From NCBI GenBank assembly GCA_944472155.2, contig OX235279.1, positions 55,587,564-55,651,563 of the forward strand: a stretch of 64,000 nucleotides of DNA, in the 5' to 3' direction. A program made the translations under genes and the position numbers. The notes under the pieces were generated by a model. That model was not told the origin of the DNA and did no database searches. It saw only the letters and a list, made by a program, of their open reading frames with translations. The DNA comes from Trichobilharzia szidati (Eukaryota > Platyhelminthes > Trematoda > Strigeidida > Schistosomatidae). Shown in pieces: positions 23,865 through 34,289 of the stretch; within the stretch, counting starts at the first letter, position 1, and the number at the start of each line of letters is the position of its first letter.

Positions 23865-23871
23865 TAATATC

Positions 23872-24245
23872 AAACAACTTGCTTTTTGGTGCAATCAAAA
23901 ATCGATAGATATCCCTCTCATGTGAACTCCAACTGCATATACAAATTTACATGCATCTGCGGGAGCAGTTACATTGGAAGGACAGAAAGAAAGGCATATC
24001 TACGATTTTCTGAACATGTACCAAAAAGCTTACGTCTAAAGGGAACAAATTCTTTAAACAGTGCCATCGCCAGGCATCTCCTCGACACGGGTCATGAGGT
24101 GGAAATCGAGAAATCCTTTAAAGTTATCAATAGACAAAGGAGCTCCATTCTCCTCAAGTTTGCCGAAGCAATTTCTATCAAACGCTTCAAACCAGATTTA
24201 TGTGTTCAGAAAGAAGCAGTTATTAGTCTTTCCTTGCCATGGTAA
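23872..24245 (+). pseudogene. Penelope-like element, C-terminal GIY-YIG endonuclease
   Basis: An open frame gives CIYKFTCICGSSYIGRTERK, matching the GIY-YIG pattern (here IYKF ... YIGRT), the conserved Arg in YLRFSEH, then SAIARHLLDTGH, ILLKFAEAISI and RFKPDLCVQKE, ending SLPW and a stop. This is the usual C-terminal part of PLE proteins. The reverse transcriptase is absent: the fragment begins immediately after the RTE stop and is a 5'-truncated copy. About 350 bases of 3' untranslated sequence with a ribozyme-like motif follow. Confidence 0.85.
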
Positions 24246-24624
24246 CTGGATGTCTTTATTCTCTAATCTGATTACGTAATCTTTGTCTTTAACCTCACCC
24301 CTCCCCTTTTTTATTTTTATTTTTAAAATCTGTAATATTGCTTGTCTCTCATTTCTATGACGTGATTAGAACTCAGTACATCGTTACAAAATTTATTAGT
24401 TACTCATCATCTTACTCACCTCTCGTCTTTATTACGTAACTCTTTTACCATTGTATGCATACATCTGTTTTGTTTAAACTTGAACTGCCTGTGTAAAAAC
24501 TATATAAGCGCAATTTTCTGAGCACTGTTCACTTACTGTGGAACCTACTGTCAACTGACAACATGTAAAATTTGCAAGTATGTAAAAAACTTTTCTGTAC
24601 GTAAACCTCACAATTTATTTAGGC

Positions 24625-24682
24625 TGTAAGCAGCTGATGAGAAGCCGACGAAATAAATGATGGTACCATATTATTCTGCACA
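24625..24682 (+). ncRNA. Hammerhead-ribozyme-like motif in PLE 3' region (candidate)
   Basis: The core strands are present: CTGATGA at 24,634-24,640 and CGAAA at 24,649-24,653. GCAG (24,630-24,633) pairs with CTGC (24,676-24,679), extended by TGT with ACA across a two-base bulge, as stem I. ATAA (24,653-24,656) pairs with TTAT (24,671-24,674) as stem III, with an inner ATG/CAT and GTAC loop, giving an ATT cleavage triplet before CTGC. Stem II is the weak point, only one G-C pair (24,641 with 24,649). PLEs are known to carry hammerhead motifs in their terminal regions, which fits the location. Confidence 0.4.
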
Positions 24683-24734
24683 AAGGGCTGTTGTTCTTGC
24701 TTTATTTAAATAATAATAAAGTTTATAACCTAAC

Positions 24735-26373
24735 AGCACTTCTGAAAATACGAATGCAGTCGACGAGAGAAATCCTCCAATGACTTCACGACAAAGTAAT
24801 CTAAAATGAGACCGACACTATCTGTGAAATCTTCATTGAGTGGTTTGCAAACTTCAGTTAAGAGACGCGCACGCCTGGTGAAAGCGCCCCCTTACTAGCT
24901 CTTCCTTCAGGAGCACAGTGTTCAGCAATCAGTTAATACAACAAGTGGTTATAAGCCTTGGAATTTCTACTAGCACGAGACCAAATGGATTTGCTTCAAT
25001 AATTTTCAAAAACAGCAGGTGTGGCATTCCCCTATTACTCCTTACATTCTTCTCAATATCTGTGGACACTGGCACTTACCCTAATGAGTGGAAAACTAGC
25101 TTCATAATTCCACACCACAAATCTGGTGATAAGGAAAACGTTCGCAATTACAGACCTATAAATATAACCCCAGTTGTCTCGCGAATCATGAAGAAAGTTG
25201 TCAAAGATCAATTATCAGACTATCTACTTAGGAAAGATCTTGTTACAAGGTATCAACACGGATTTCTCAAAAATAGGTCCTGCGTTACTTGCCACTTCGA
25301 CTTTTTCAACTGCATCACCAGTAGTCACGAAGCACGTAAGCTAGTCGTTGTTCTCTACTCCGATATATCTAGGGTATTTTACATGGCATCTCACAGTATT
25401 CTCTTTGAGAAGCTGTATTCATGTGGAATTCGCAATCCATTACTGAACTGGTTGAAATCATTTCTAAGCAACAGGGTACAAATAACCAAAGTCGGGTCAG
25501 TATTGCCTCATCCTAAGCAGACAACAAGTGGGGCTGTGCAAGGTAGTGTCCTAGGGCCACTTTTATTTACAGTCTACATTAACAGCACTTGTAATAAGTG
25601 GCCTCGCAACATGGTGTGCCGAATCCTGTCTGAAGTTTAACATTGACAAATGCAGCTGGATTTGCATCGGCAACAGCAACCTTGATCTAACTCTTGAAGT
25701 AAGTGAGCGAAAACTAGCCAAGCTCAACTCAGTCATAGATCCCGGTACCAGATACTCTAGTAATTTAACGTTCTTTGAACAAACTGGTTATGCTAGACGT
25801 GAAACACGCAATTTCTTTTGTTGTGAAACTAGGGTTTTATTATACAAAGTATGTGTCCAACCTATTTTAGAATACTGCCCCTTTATTCTTCGCGAACTGC
25901 GACAGAATGACAAGTTTAAATTAGAGCGGGTGCAACGGCAATTTACCTCAAGAACTCTTGGTTTAGAATATAATCTCAACTACTCTGAGCGTTGCGACAG
26001 GCTGAAAATAGGACCACTCTGGAAAAGACGTCTCAAGCTAAACCTTATTTTCCAATACAAGCTAACTAATCTTCTCTTGCACCTCTCCAGGCCAATAGCT
26101 AAGTCCACCGCTGTCATCAGTTACAATCTTAGAAATCATGACAACCTAGTTACCACAGAGCCTTGTCAGACTTACATGAGGTACAACTTCTTCTGAAATA
26201 AGTTTTCAGTCATTTGGAGTAGACTGCCAGCTAATGTGCGTGACGCGAACACACTTCCAGTGTTCATCCCCTCAGTCACCAGACTGCTCAAAGATGACAA
26301 TGCACTTCTGCGTCTGGTTCCCACACTCTCTTTCTCACGCTACATAGATATTTTAAGTTCATTAAACGTATGA
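24735..26373 (+). pseudogene. CR1/jockey-like reverse transcriptase, deleted catalytic centre
   Basis: The frame from 24,918 reads PNEWKTSFIIPHHKSGDKEN, NYRPINITPVVSRIMKK, HGFLKNRSCVT, YSDISRVFYMASH (the expected Asp-containing DFxKAFDxV, mutated) and SGAVQGSVLGPLLFTVYIN. Immediately afterwards, where the YADD block should be, the sequence jumps through a frameshift to CAESCLKFNIDKCSWICIG, so the second catalytic Asp pair has been deleted. The thumb and tail follow (LLYKVCVQPILEYCPF, LERVQRQFTSRTLG, then SRLPANVRDANTLPVF) to a stop at 26,371, with one more in-frame stop at about 26,194. It may be the continuation of the endonuclease half at 21.5-22.4 kb. Confidence 0.85.
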
Positions 26374-27135
26374 GTTACAACAAACCACAATTATAGATGT
26401 TACCATTATTGGAAGTACATGATAGACATTTCTACACAGGCCATTAATATTAGTTCACACATGATATAAAAGTTAGCATAGCAGGAATAGTTACTTAATG
26501 TACCAAAATAATCATAGTTACTACACAGAATATATATATAAATTTATTAATCACTTCTTGAAGACTGTACTTGTTTTCTTCTGTGCTGCTGTCATTTGTC
26601 TTCTTTTTTCTCTCACCATCATTGCTTCTGTGCGAAATTTTTAGTGAGAATAAAGAATGTAGATATTTGACTACTTACAACGACAAATGATCTACAAGAA
26701 TTACTGGTGCCATATCCTACAACTGCCTCGTCAATTACACATTACCTTCCCCCAAAACACATCCTGGATTACAGTTGTGGAATATACCTTTATACCAATG
26801 ACAAAGTATTAATTTGTGATACTTCACAATTGTAATTCATAACATAAAAGCCTGTAAAAAAGGCTTGCATCTTTTTAAACACCTGTTTATAAGAAAATAT
26901 AAACTATCATTATTATTAGTCTACATTGAGTACAATTCACTTCTAGTGTTACTTACGATGAAAATGCTGACAAAACTACACAAGTGGATCACTTATTTGA
27001 AATTATTACCAAACTTGTATATAAATCAAAAATAAGACTCGATGCCATACACTGCAAAGTTATATGGGGGAATGACTTCAAGCTTCATTTTTCCCAAGTA
27101 TTTGTAATCCATCCAAAACATACTTGGGTTTTTTG
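26374..27135. other. 3' tail of CR1-like element and non-coding sequence
   Basis: The first few hundred bases are probably the untranslated tail of the preceding retrotransposon. A short TA run lies near 26,528-26,540. No gene is visible. Confidence 0.4.
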
Positions 27136-27330
27136 TTAATGAGAAGACAATATTTCTATATTTCTTGATGTGCTCCACTGAATAACTATTTATCGCATTG
27201 TTTCCACAAAGCAAAGACAAAAACGACTTCAACCATATAATTTAACCATAAACCAAATTTATGTAATTTAAACAATACTTATCCATGCCTGTACAACTGG
27301 TGTGTCCTACATAGGTAGGGATACATATGT
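27136..27330. repeat. Dispersed repeat shared with 13.7-13.9 kb, copy 2
   Basis: Second member of the pair described at 13,740-13,935. It shares GAAGACAATATTTCTATATT, GATGTGCTCCACTGA and ATACTTATCCATGCCTGTAC. Confidence 0.75.
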
Positions 27331-27722
27331 ATTTCATTATATTATTATTAGGTATGCCTACTAATCGTATATGTGATTTATCATGTTGATGATACATGTA
27401 AACTGGAGTCCTTCATGTAGAAAAATGAGAATATATTATTATTATTAATAGTCAAGTTACAATCGAAGTTGTGTAAAGTTACCACCTCTTCGGAGCGTTG
27501 GATATATTCTTGACACTCCTACCAAGTCCTTAGACTTTAGTATGGGACGAATTCATTTAATTCAGTAGGTAAATCCATTTGCATGTTATTTATTTCCTGC
27601 ACTGTAACAATATGTATTGTCAGTCATGCAACTGACCGAGTAGCATGCTACTAGAAACTTCGAACCTCACCAACCAGCCAAATGGCGTTTGAAATTACCG
27701 AAACCCTAATTTTTTTATTATG

Positions 27723-27830
27723 GCTTGATTCCACACAGTATTTTGGTACAAGTATGGAATTTTCAGCGTGTGATGTCGGTTGCCGAAATTTTGCAGGCCG
27801 ACCAATTGATATCAGGTGTGAGCCGGTAAC
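27723..27830 (-). mobile_element. tRNA-derived SINE, copy 4, body only
   Basis: In minus orientation this matches the 3' body of the SINE family: the complements of TACGGTGTG, TGCTGAAAATTCCA and GGTCGGCCTG are visible (TGGAATTTTCAGC, CAGGCCGACC). The tRNA-like head is missing beyond GGTGTGAGCCGG, so the copy is 5'-truncated or decayed. Confidence 0.7.
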
Positions 27831-29065
27831 TCACAACATCTGTGTGGCGATATGCTGCCGTATTGTGGAGACCTTACAATACTACATGGCGACCATATCC
27901 CCTTCCTTGTTATCCCTGTCTCTCTAGGCTACATCCATACCAGTTATACTGATTTTGCTGTCGATTATAGTATGTGCTCCAACAAAACCAAATATGAAGA
28001 ACTTTTTACAGCCACTGCACAAATGACCTTTTGAAGAGATGAATAAACAATCTCCTACCAAAATCCACAGCCAAACCGACTGATTTCAAATAGAATCATA
28101 TTGATAACGGACCAACGAACAACAGCAATATTGTTGTTCTGCCTGACAAAATGTATCATATAAACATGGGGCAAATCCTAAAATATAAGGTCACATGGCA
28201 CTCGATCATTAAGAGTGCAGTAGCTAGACCTAAAACTGCCAGTGGTTAACAAAAATGTACACTGAAACAAAAGGTACAATAGTCCGGTAAACCATGAACG
28301 ATCCAATTGACAAAAAGGCAAATTGTTTATGAAGGAAAACCTTAGTGTTTGTATTAGACCTAACAGTAGGGACTACTGTTTTCGGGTGTAGATGTTATTT
28401 GAGGTTTCGGAGTTCGGCTAGTTTTTATCTCAACTATCTTACATTGTTGTAAGGCCACTGACAGTGAGTAGCACCACCCCAGCTGATCGATGCGGGATAA
28501 GTGGGAGGATGTAGTCTGCAAATTGAGATTACCTAAGTAGTGTCAAGGGCCATCTAAGATAACAGCCACCTCCGTTACTGTACATTGTGTATGTATTCCT
28601 CACAAGCAGTGCTGATTTCCATCTGCCAAACAGCATGTATTGCAATAGAAGTAGAGGGCGTTAGTTCAAATGACCGCTTTGCCATTTGCATATCTACCCA
28701 AAACCTATCGGATCCTATTGTTATGTTGCAGGTTCCGTCCATAGCTAGCGATTTTTAACAATAAAAGTATATTCTAAGCGTCGTATGCAGAGCTCAGTGT
28801 CATTCCTAATGGAGGTGACTAAACATGAGCACTTCGATGCAGATGCTTAAAGAGTAAGTATACTTTTGAATAAAAGGGGAAAACGGATTTAAAAACTCAG
28901 ACACACTCAATAGGTATTCTACATAAAAGTGACACACACTGTGTCAAAACCAGAGCACATACTAGCATCTCCACATATAAACTGTAGAGAAGGAATAAAA
29001 TTTACATCTCACTTGGAAGATGAAAGAAAGGAATAAATTATGTTGAATGTAGAAATACGAAAAAG
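27831..29065. other. Non-coding, no gene recognised
   Basis: Short frames only. A segment near 28,170 (GGGGCAAATCCTAAAATATAAG) faintly recalls the PLE fragment at 10,740, but the match is too short to call. Confidence 0.4.
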
Positions 29066-29694
29066 ATGTAAATGGCGAAAAAATTTTCTTTTACGACGAT
29101 TCATTTTCAAAAGTTATACAACCATAATTATATTTAACAAAGAAATCATTAGACCAATTAGACACTGATAAAATTTGTTCACGAGAAATGCATTGCCTAA
29201 TATAAGGTGTAACCCAGAAGGTATACTAATTGGAAGTTAGAAAAGATGCAGAAGTTGTCACGAAGTAGTGGGTGTGCGATAATGGCTAATCAGTAAGCTC
29301 GTGCAGAATGAACGGTAACCAGTGGAAAGATGATAAAGTGTTTTTCTATAAAGTCTGTACGAAAACGCAATGTCATTAATAAACAGCAATAGAATGGTAA
29401 TAAAACATGGATGGTGGGAATAATAATGATAATAAAATAATCGTAGTAATAACAATAACAATAGTAAACTTTCATGATAAAAAGTAATATTGCAGTAAGA
29501 ACTTTACTCTGACCACGGTAGGGCGAATGAGTGTGTGTAGCGCCTTTGAATGAGGAGGTCCGGTTTCAGATCCCGAATAGCTAATGCTTCATCTGTGTAC
29601 AGATGGCGTATGTGAAGTCCCTTCGTACTATATTGAGGGACTATTTGTAGCACTGTGAGGCATTCATGCGCGGGTGTTCGATGTCCGCAGATGA
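29066..29694 (-). mobile_element. Inverted PLE 3' end heading the 29.7-31.6 kb copy
   Basis: This segment matches the 3' terminal region of the young PLE (read on the minus strand), from the AATTTTCTTTT end through the 3' untranslated sequence to the last coding block near ATGTCCGCAGATGA. The same stretch at 39.25-39.89 kb shows similar order. At 29,694 it switches abruptly to plus-oriented PLE sequence. Differences of roughly 15-20 percent from the young copy show it is old. Confidence 0.75.
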
Positions 29695-31622
29695 AGAAGA
29701 ACTACAAGGACCCTGTGACGGTGAAGGAATTGAACAAATTCCTGCATATTTCTGTCAAGCTTGCTGAAGTTAACATGGATCTTAATTTTCTGAAACTGTG
29801 AATCGATATGGATGGGTATCCGAAAGAGTACTGGGAGAATCTTCGCCGAAATCAAATTTACCCTAATTTGAAGACATTAAAACGTCATACAGTGAATCAC
29901 ACTGGTGCCATCTGCTCACGACCACCCAAACTTCAGCGAAACATATCACAAGGAAACCATGCTTTATATGATCTATCTGACGATGAATGATAAATGTCTC
30001 AGGATTACACATCCAATGTCATATGAAAACGTTGCGACCACCCTACATCTTGAATAACAAGAAGCCTGAAACCATCTTAAACTGCCTCGTCGCTTCCACT
30101 GAATCCTGGAAAGTATATCTTCAACTTTTAGAATATTCCCCCCACTCCTGTTCAAATCCAAGTCCTATTACTTGATCCGAAATTTAGCCATGTATCTAGT
30201 AAAATTAACGAACTACAAACCAAGGTGCAGTTCATGAATTTAATGTCACACACATTCGATTTGTTACCTACCTGTGAAAAAGTTCTTGATCAGTTCAAAA
30301 CTTCAATTCTTGACAGCTGTCACAAGTAAATTCGTACACGACACAAGTCACCGTTATCTGCTGACCAAGGAACACAAAACACAGCCTAAACAACTTCAAG
30401 AAAAAGGATAAATAATCCCCGTTTGTCCCGGTAAGGGCAATGATATTCTGGTGATGAATAGATCCGACTGTAATGAGCAATTTAAAAACATACTAGCAGA
30501 CAACACCGAATTCTTCAAATCACCTAACCAAAAAGACACAACGGAAAGAATAGAAAACCTTTCAAAATTACTGAAGATAGTGAAAGAAGATTTGGCCATA
30601 ACACAGGAGGTATGTGAACAAATAAAGCAATGCAGTTCAATTACTCCAAGACTGTATGAACTGCTCAAAATGTATATGGAGAATTTCTACTTCGACGTAT
30701 CACTGACACGGTCAACTCACCATTTCATCAAATCGCAAATCGGTTAGCTGATATCCTTGAACCAGTAATAAGACAAATGATAAAATATAGCCTTAACGAT
30801 ACATTTGATTTCATCGACTCAATGAAAGATATCAACGTATTTGAAAGACAAATTCTTTCACCAGATTTCACCTCCCTATTTACAAACATCCGTTTGACCG
30901 AAATGATATGCTTCATTTATGACTACATCGAAACCAACAACCCAGAAGCTCCTCTTCCCATCGACTAACTGAGGGGACTACTTCTCATATGTACTTTTAA
31001 TATCCAATTCAAATTCAATGAACAATTCTTTGCACAAGAAGATGGTGTAACAATGACGTCTCTTCTTGGTCCACTTCTAGCTAAATGCTTCATGGGGAGT
31101 CTCGAAAACAGCATTCTCGTCAGCTGTACCTATACAGCAGATACTCAGATGATACGTTCATAATTTGTGATAAAAATATTGACTTAGGTAATCTCCTCAA
31201 AATCTTCAACGCACCACTCCCATGAATACAATTCATCTTACAACGTGAATCGAAAATGGCATTTCCATTTCTCGATGTACTACTTACCACAAGACAAGAC
31301 TGTACAATCCAAAGATAGATATATCTCAAGCCAACATGGACGGGACAGTTCATCAACTTCCATAGCTTCGCCCCACTGATCCGAAAGCAAAACCTAGTAC
31401 GTACATTAGGTTCAAGGATTAGAGAAATCTATCGGTGAGACCTGACAAAGAATAAGTCAAATTTATTACGTGAAACCCTACTAGAGAACGGGTATCCACC
31501 AATTATCATGGGCAAAACCATGAAAGAGAAGCCTCGGTCGCCATAAACCGCAACTGTTCCCAAAAAGCTCTCCTTGTGAGTTCGGAATTCAGAGGTGACA
31601 TGGGTGATAATATACGTCATAG
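29695..31622 (+). pseudogene. Penelope-like element, degenerate reverse transcriptase
   Basis: Pieces of the PLE protein are readable in order: an N-terminal region (KDPVTVKELNKFLHISVKLAE and YPNLKTLKRHT), the finger motif GKGNDILVMNRSDCN (30,430-30,475), EFFKSPNQKDTTERIENL, the DFTSLFTNIRL palm motif, the YSDDTFIICD motif (the usual YVDD with Val to Ser), KMAFPFLDVLLT and the region up to KEKP near 31,535. Sequence corresponding to the GIY-YIG end is absent after 31,622. Many stops and frameshifts occur. It contains N-terminal parts that the young copy at 40 kb lacks, so it is useful for reconstructing family structure. Confidence 0.8.
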
Positions 31623-32004
31623 AGTGTTAAATCTTACGCGCCTAAGGGCTTTCTCAGCTTCGATTGGGTAGAACAGTGGCGGCCAGTTTGATATTAAATT
31701 TGTCCTCGGTAGGTCATATCGTGTGCAGGTTTGCGTGGTTGCGGCATGCGTTGTTTGCAAGCATGTTTGATGAATATAAATGTAAAATGTTGGTATTCTA
31801 ACGTTTTCTTTTACTTATTTTGTGCATGTACCAGGCTTGGTTTATCATACACTCGGTTTGTTGGCCTATCGGTTGCTGGAGATGTCAAGGAATCCGTGAG
31901 TTCTAGGGCTTTTCTCGATTTTAGGTTATACATGTCGCATTTTATTGATGGATATTGCGACACAAATGGATGCTAATTGACAACGCCTTTTTAGTTTATT
32001 GCAG

Positions 32005-33750
32005 GTAGGCAATGCGGGTGAAAGTACTGCTGACGTGAGTGGAATTTTCGATGAAATTATGCTGGGAAGGCGTTTCTTTAGTCGGGAGGAATTTGAGAAT
32101 TCCTTAGGAGAATTTCAACAAGTGAGGAAGTCATTTAATGCTAACAATGTAGTTGTCCTGCACTCACTATGTGCATATTCAAAGCAAAACAACAGGGGAC
32201 GACAGATATAAGTACGCTTACGTTTATTTTAAATGCACTTTTGGCTTGAACCGTGGAAAAGCTGGCCTGAAATTACGGAACAAGTCGTAAGAGGAAGTGT
32301 ATTATGATATTATGTATGTTTAAGGTCTAAATGTTGCAACTGTCTGTCTGCATTTCGCGTAATTTTGCGTTATAGTGAATACGTGATAACATCCCACAAA
32401 ATGGTCCACAACCATCCATGCACCAGGGTGTATATGCAGAATGATCCATGGTCTAGACGACTATCAGCGGAAGAGAAAGAAAATGTAGAACCACTTCTTC
32501 ACCAATCACACTCATCAGATGAAATAATTATGCATGTTAAGGAAACATTCCACAAGGACATAACTCTTAATGACGTTAGAAATCTGAAAGCTTCAGTTAA
32601 TAAAGGTAACGTTAATGTAAATGTAAATTACTTCAGGTATATCGAGCCGTTATGACATTTTTGAATTCCTTAAGTCCCGTGGGAAGTTATTGGAGTATTA
32701 TTCAGATGAACCGATAAGGAATTCACTAATGAGAGTCTGTTTTTCTACTTATGAGCAAATAGATTTGTATAAACAGTTTCCGGAGGTTGTTGGCATCGAT
32801 TCTACATATAACACAAATAAAGGGAAGTAAGTTTATTAATTAATTAATCAACATGCAGGTATTCTTTGTTTCAATTAGTTGTGACGGACAATTTTGGTCG
32901 TGGGAGACCGGTTCTATTTGCTTGGACGCGAAAGGAATTCAAGCGTGATGTTGTTTGGATTTTGGACTCGTTTCGTGGAATAATGGAAGACACCTCTAAA
33001 ACAGAAACATTCATTATGGATTGTGCGCAAGCCGAAATAGGAGCAGTGAAGTTAACACACAGAGAAGCGCACATTGTTCTTTGTTCTTTTCATGTTTGTC
33101 GTGCATTTTGTCGTAAAGTAAATTATTTAAAAGCATAATTAAAATTTCAATTTTAGACGCGGAATCCCATTGTTAAGAACTACTTATGTCGCTTAATTCA
33201 GTGTAAAAGGAGATCTGAGTAATGCCTTTAATATTTTCATTTTTCCAGATTTAACTTCTATTTCAGAGTTATAAGCAGATTGGATGTTGGTGTTAGTCAG
33301 TATTTACAACGTCGTTGGATGAGTCGACGACACTTGTGGGCAGCAGCTTTCAGGGAACATGTACTGACTTTGGGTAATGATACCAACAATCGAGTAGAAA
33401 GTTCTCACAAGCAGATGAAGCGGTACTTGCTTAGATCAGATAGTCTGCATAAAAGCATGCTGAAGGTTTACAAATGGTTTCAACTAAGTAATTCTAGAAT
33501 AGAGCAGGAGTCCATGATTGCTCAGTCGCGTTCCCTCAAGTATTCATGTTCCGAACGCATAATACCAATTTTACGCCAGCTGACGCCATACACTGCGAAG
33601 AAAGTGATCGCTGATTATGCAAAGCGACGATGGACTTCTTTTCAGTTTGAAGCTTTTGATTATATCTTCTTGGATGACAATGGGAGACAAGTAGAGGTGG
33701 ATCTGCGCGCATGCACATGTACTTGTATGACGTTCCAGACTTGTCGGTAA
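32005..33750 (+). pseudogene. MULE-type transposase gene, multi-exon, with frameshift and stop
   Basis: Exons inferred from splice sites and frame: 32,005-32,286, 32,376-32,605, 32,637-32,826, 32,859-33,117, 33,157-33,218 and 33,249-33,750. Introns are 89, 31, 32, 39 and 30 bases, all GT-AG. The joined frame holds the MULE catalytic domain: first Asp in VVGIDSTYNTN, second in FIMDCAQAEIGAV, Glu in NNRVESSHKQM, with FGRGRPVLFAWTR and CSFHVCRAFCRK between. A SWIM zinc finger follows (CTCTCMTFQTC, stop, PCRHLL): TAA at 33,748 falls inside it where family members have a sense codon, and coding similarity continues beyond. The first exon needs a one-base shift near 32,180 to join LHSLCAYSK with YKYAYVYFKCTFG. 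True start not found. A decayed transposon or a former domesticated gene. Confidence 0.75.
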
Positions 33751-34289
33751 CCCTGTCGACACTTGCTGTTGGTGCATTTAAGAACGGCGTGTTTCACAGG
33801 CAAAATACCCTTTTTTGAAACTTGTATATTCATTTACACGTAAGATATACTAGGTTGCCACCTGAAGTATTCCCTATTTTATGTCTCCATAGTTAATGCA
33901 TATTAACCTACTCCTAACTGACTGAAATTCGTAGATACTAAAATGTATATATATTTCATAAGGGTTTGTCTTAACTGAAAACAGGACGTAAGCACTGTCA
34001 TTATTTATCCTTTAATATTGTGTGCATAATTCTATTTCCGTTTACTGTTCCACGTTTCGTAGTTAATCATATGCTGCAGAAGTGTAAACAATGGACATGG
34101 TCTCGCCACTCGTACGCAATTCCAAGCACGTCAGCAATTGTGCCGCGAAATCAATGTTACTTATAAGTAACCAATAGAAGGCTTATGAATGCGGGCCTGA
34201 CGAGAATTGGTGACAAATATGGACGGATGTTTGCCGCAGAGTTCGCTGGAGAAGTAGTCGCTCAAATCAACAATGTTCTTGATGTGTAA
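33751..34289 (+). other. Possible 3' continuation and last exon of the MULE gene
   Basis: After the stop at 33,748 the same frame continues with PCRHLLLVHLRTACFTGK before fading. At 34,178, after an AATAG acceptor, an open stretch reads LMNAGLTRIGDKYGRMF and FAGEVVAQINNVLDV to a TAA at 34,287-34,289, in the style of a MULE C-terminus. The link is inference from position and composition only. Confidence 0.35.
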
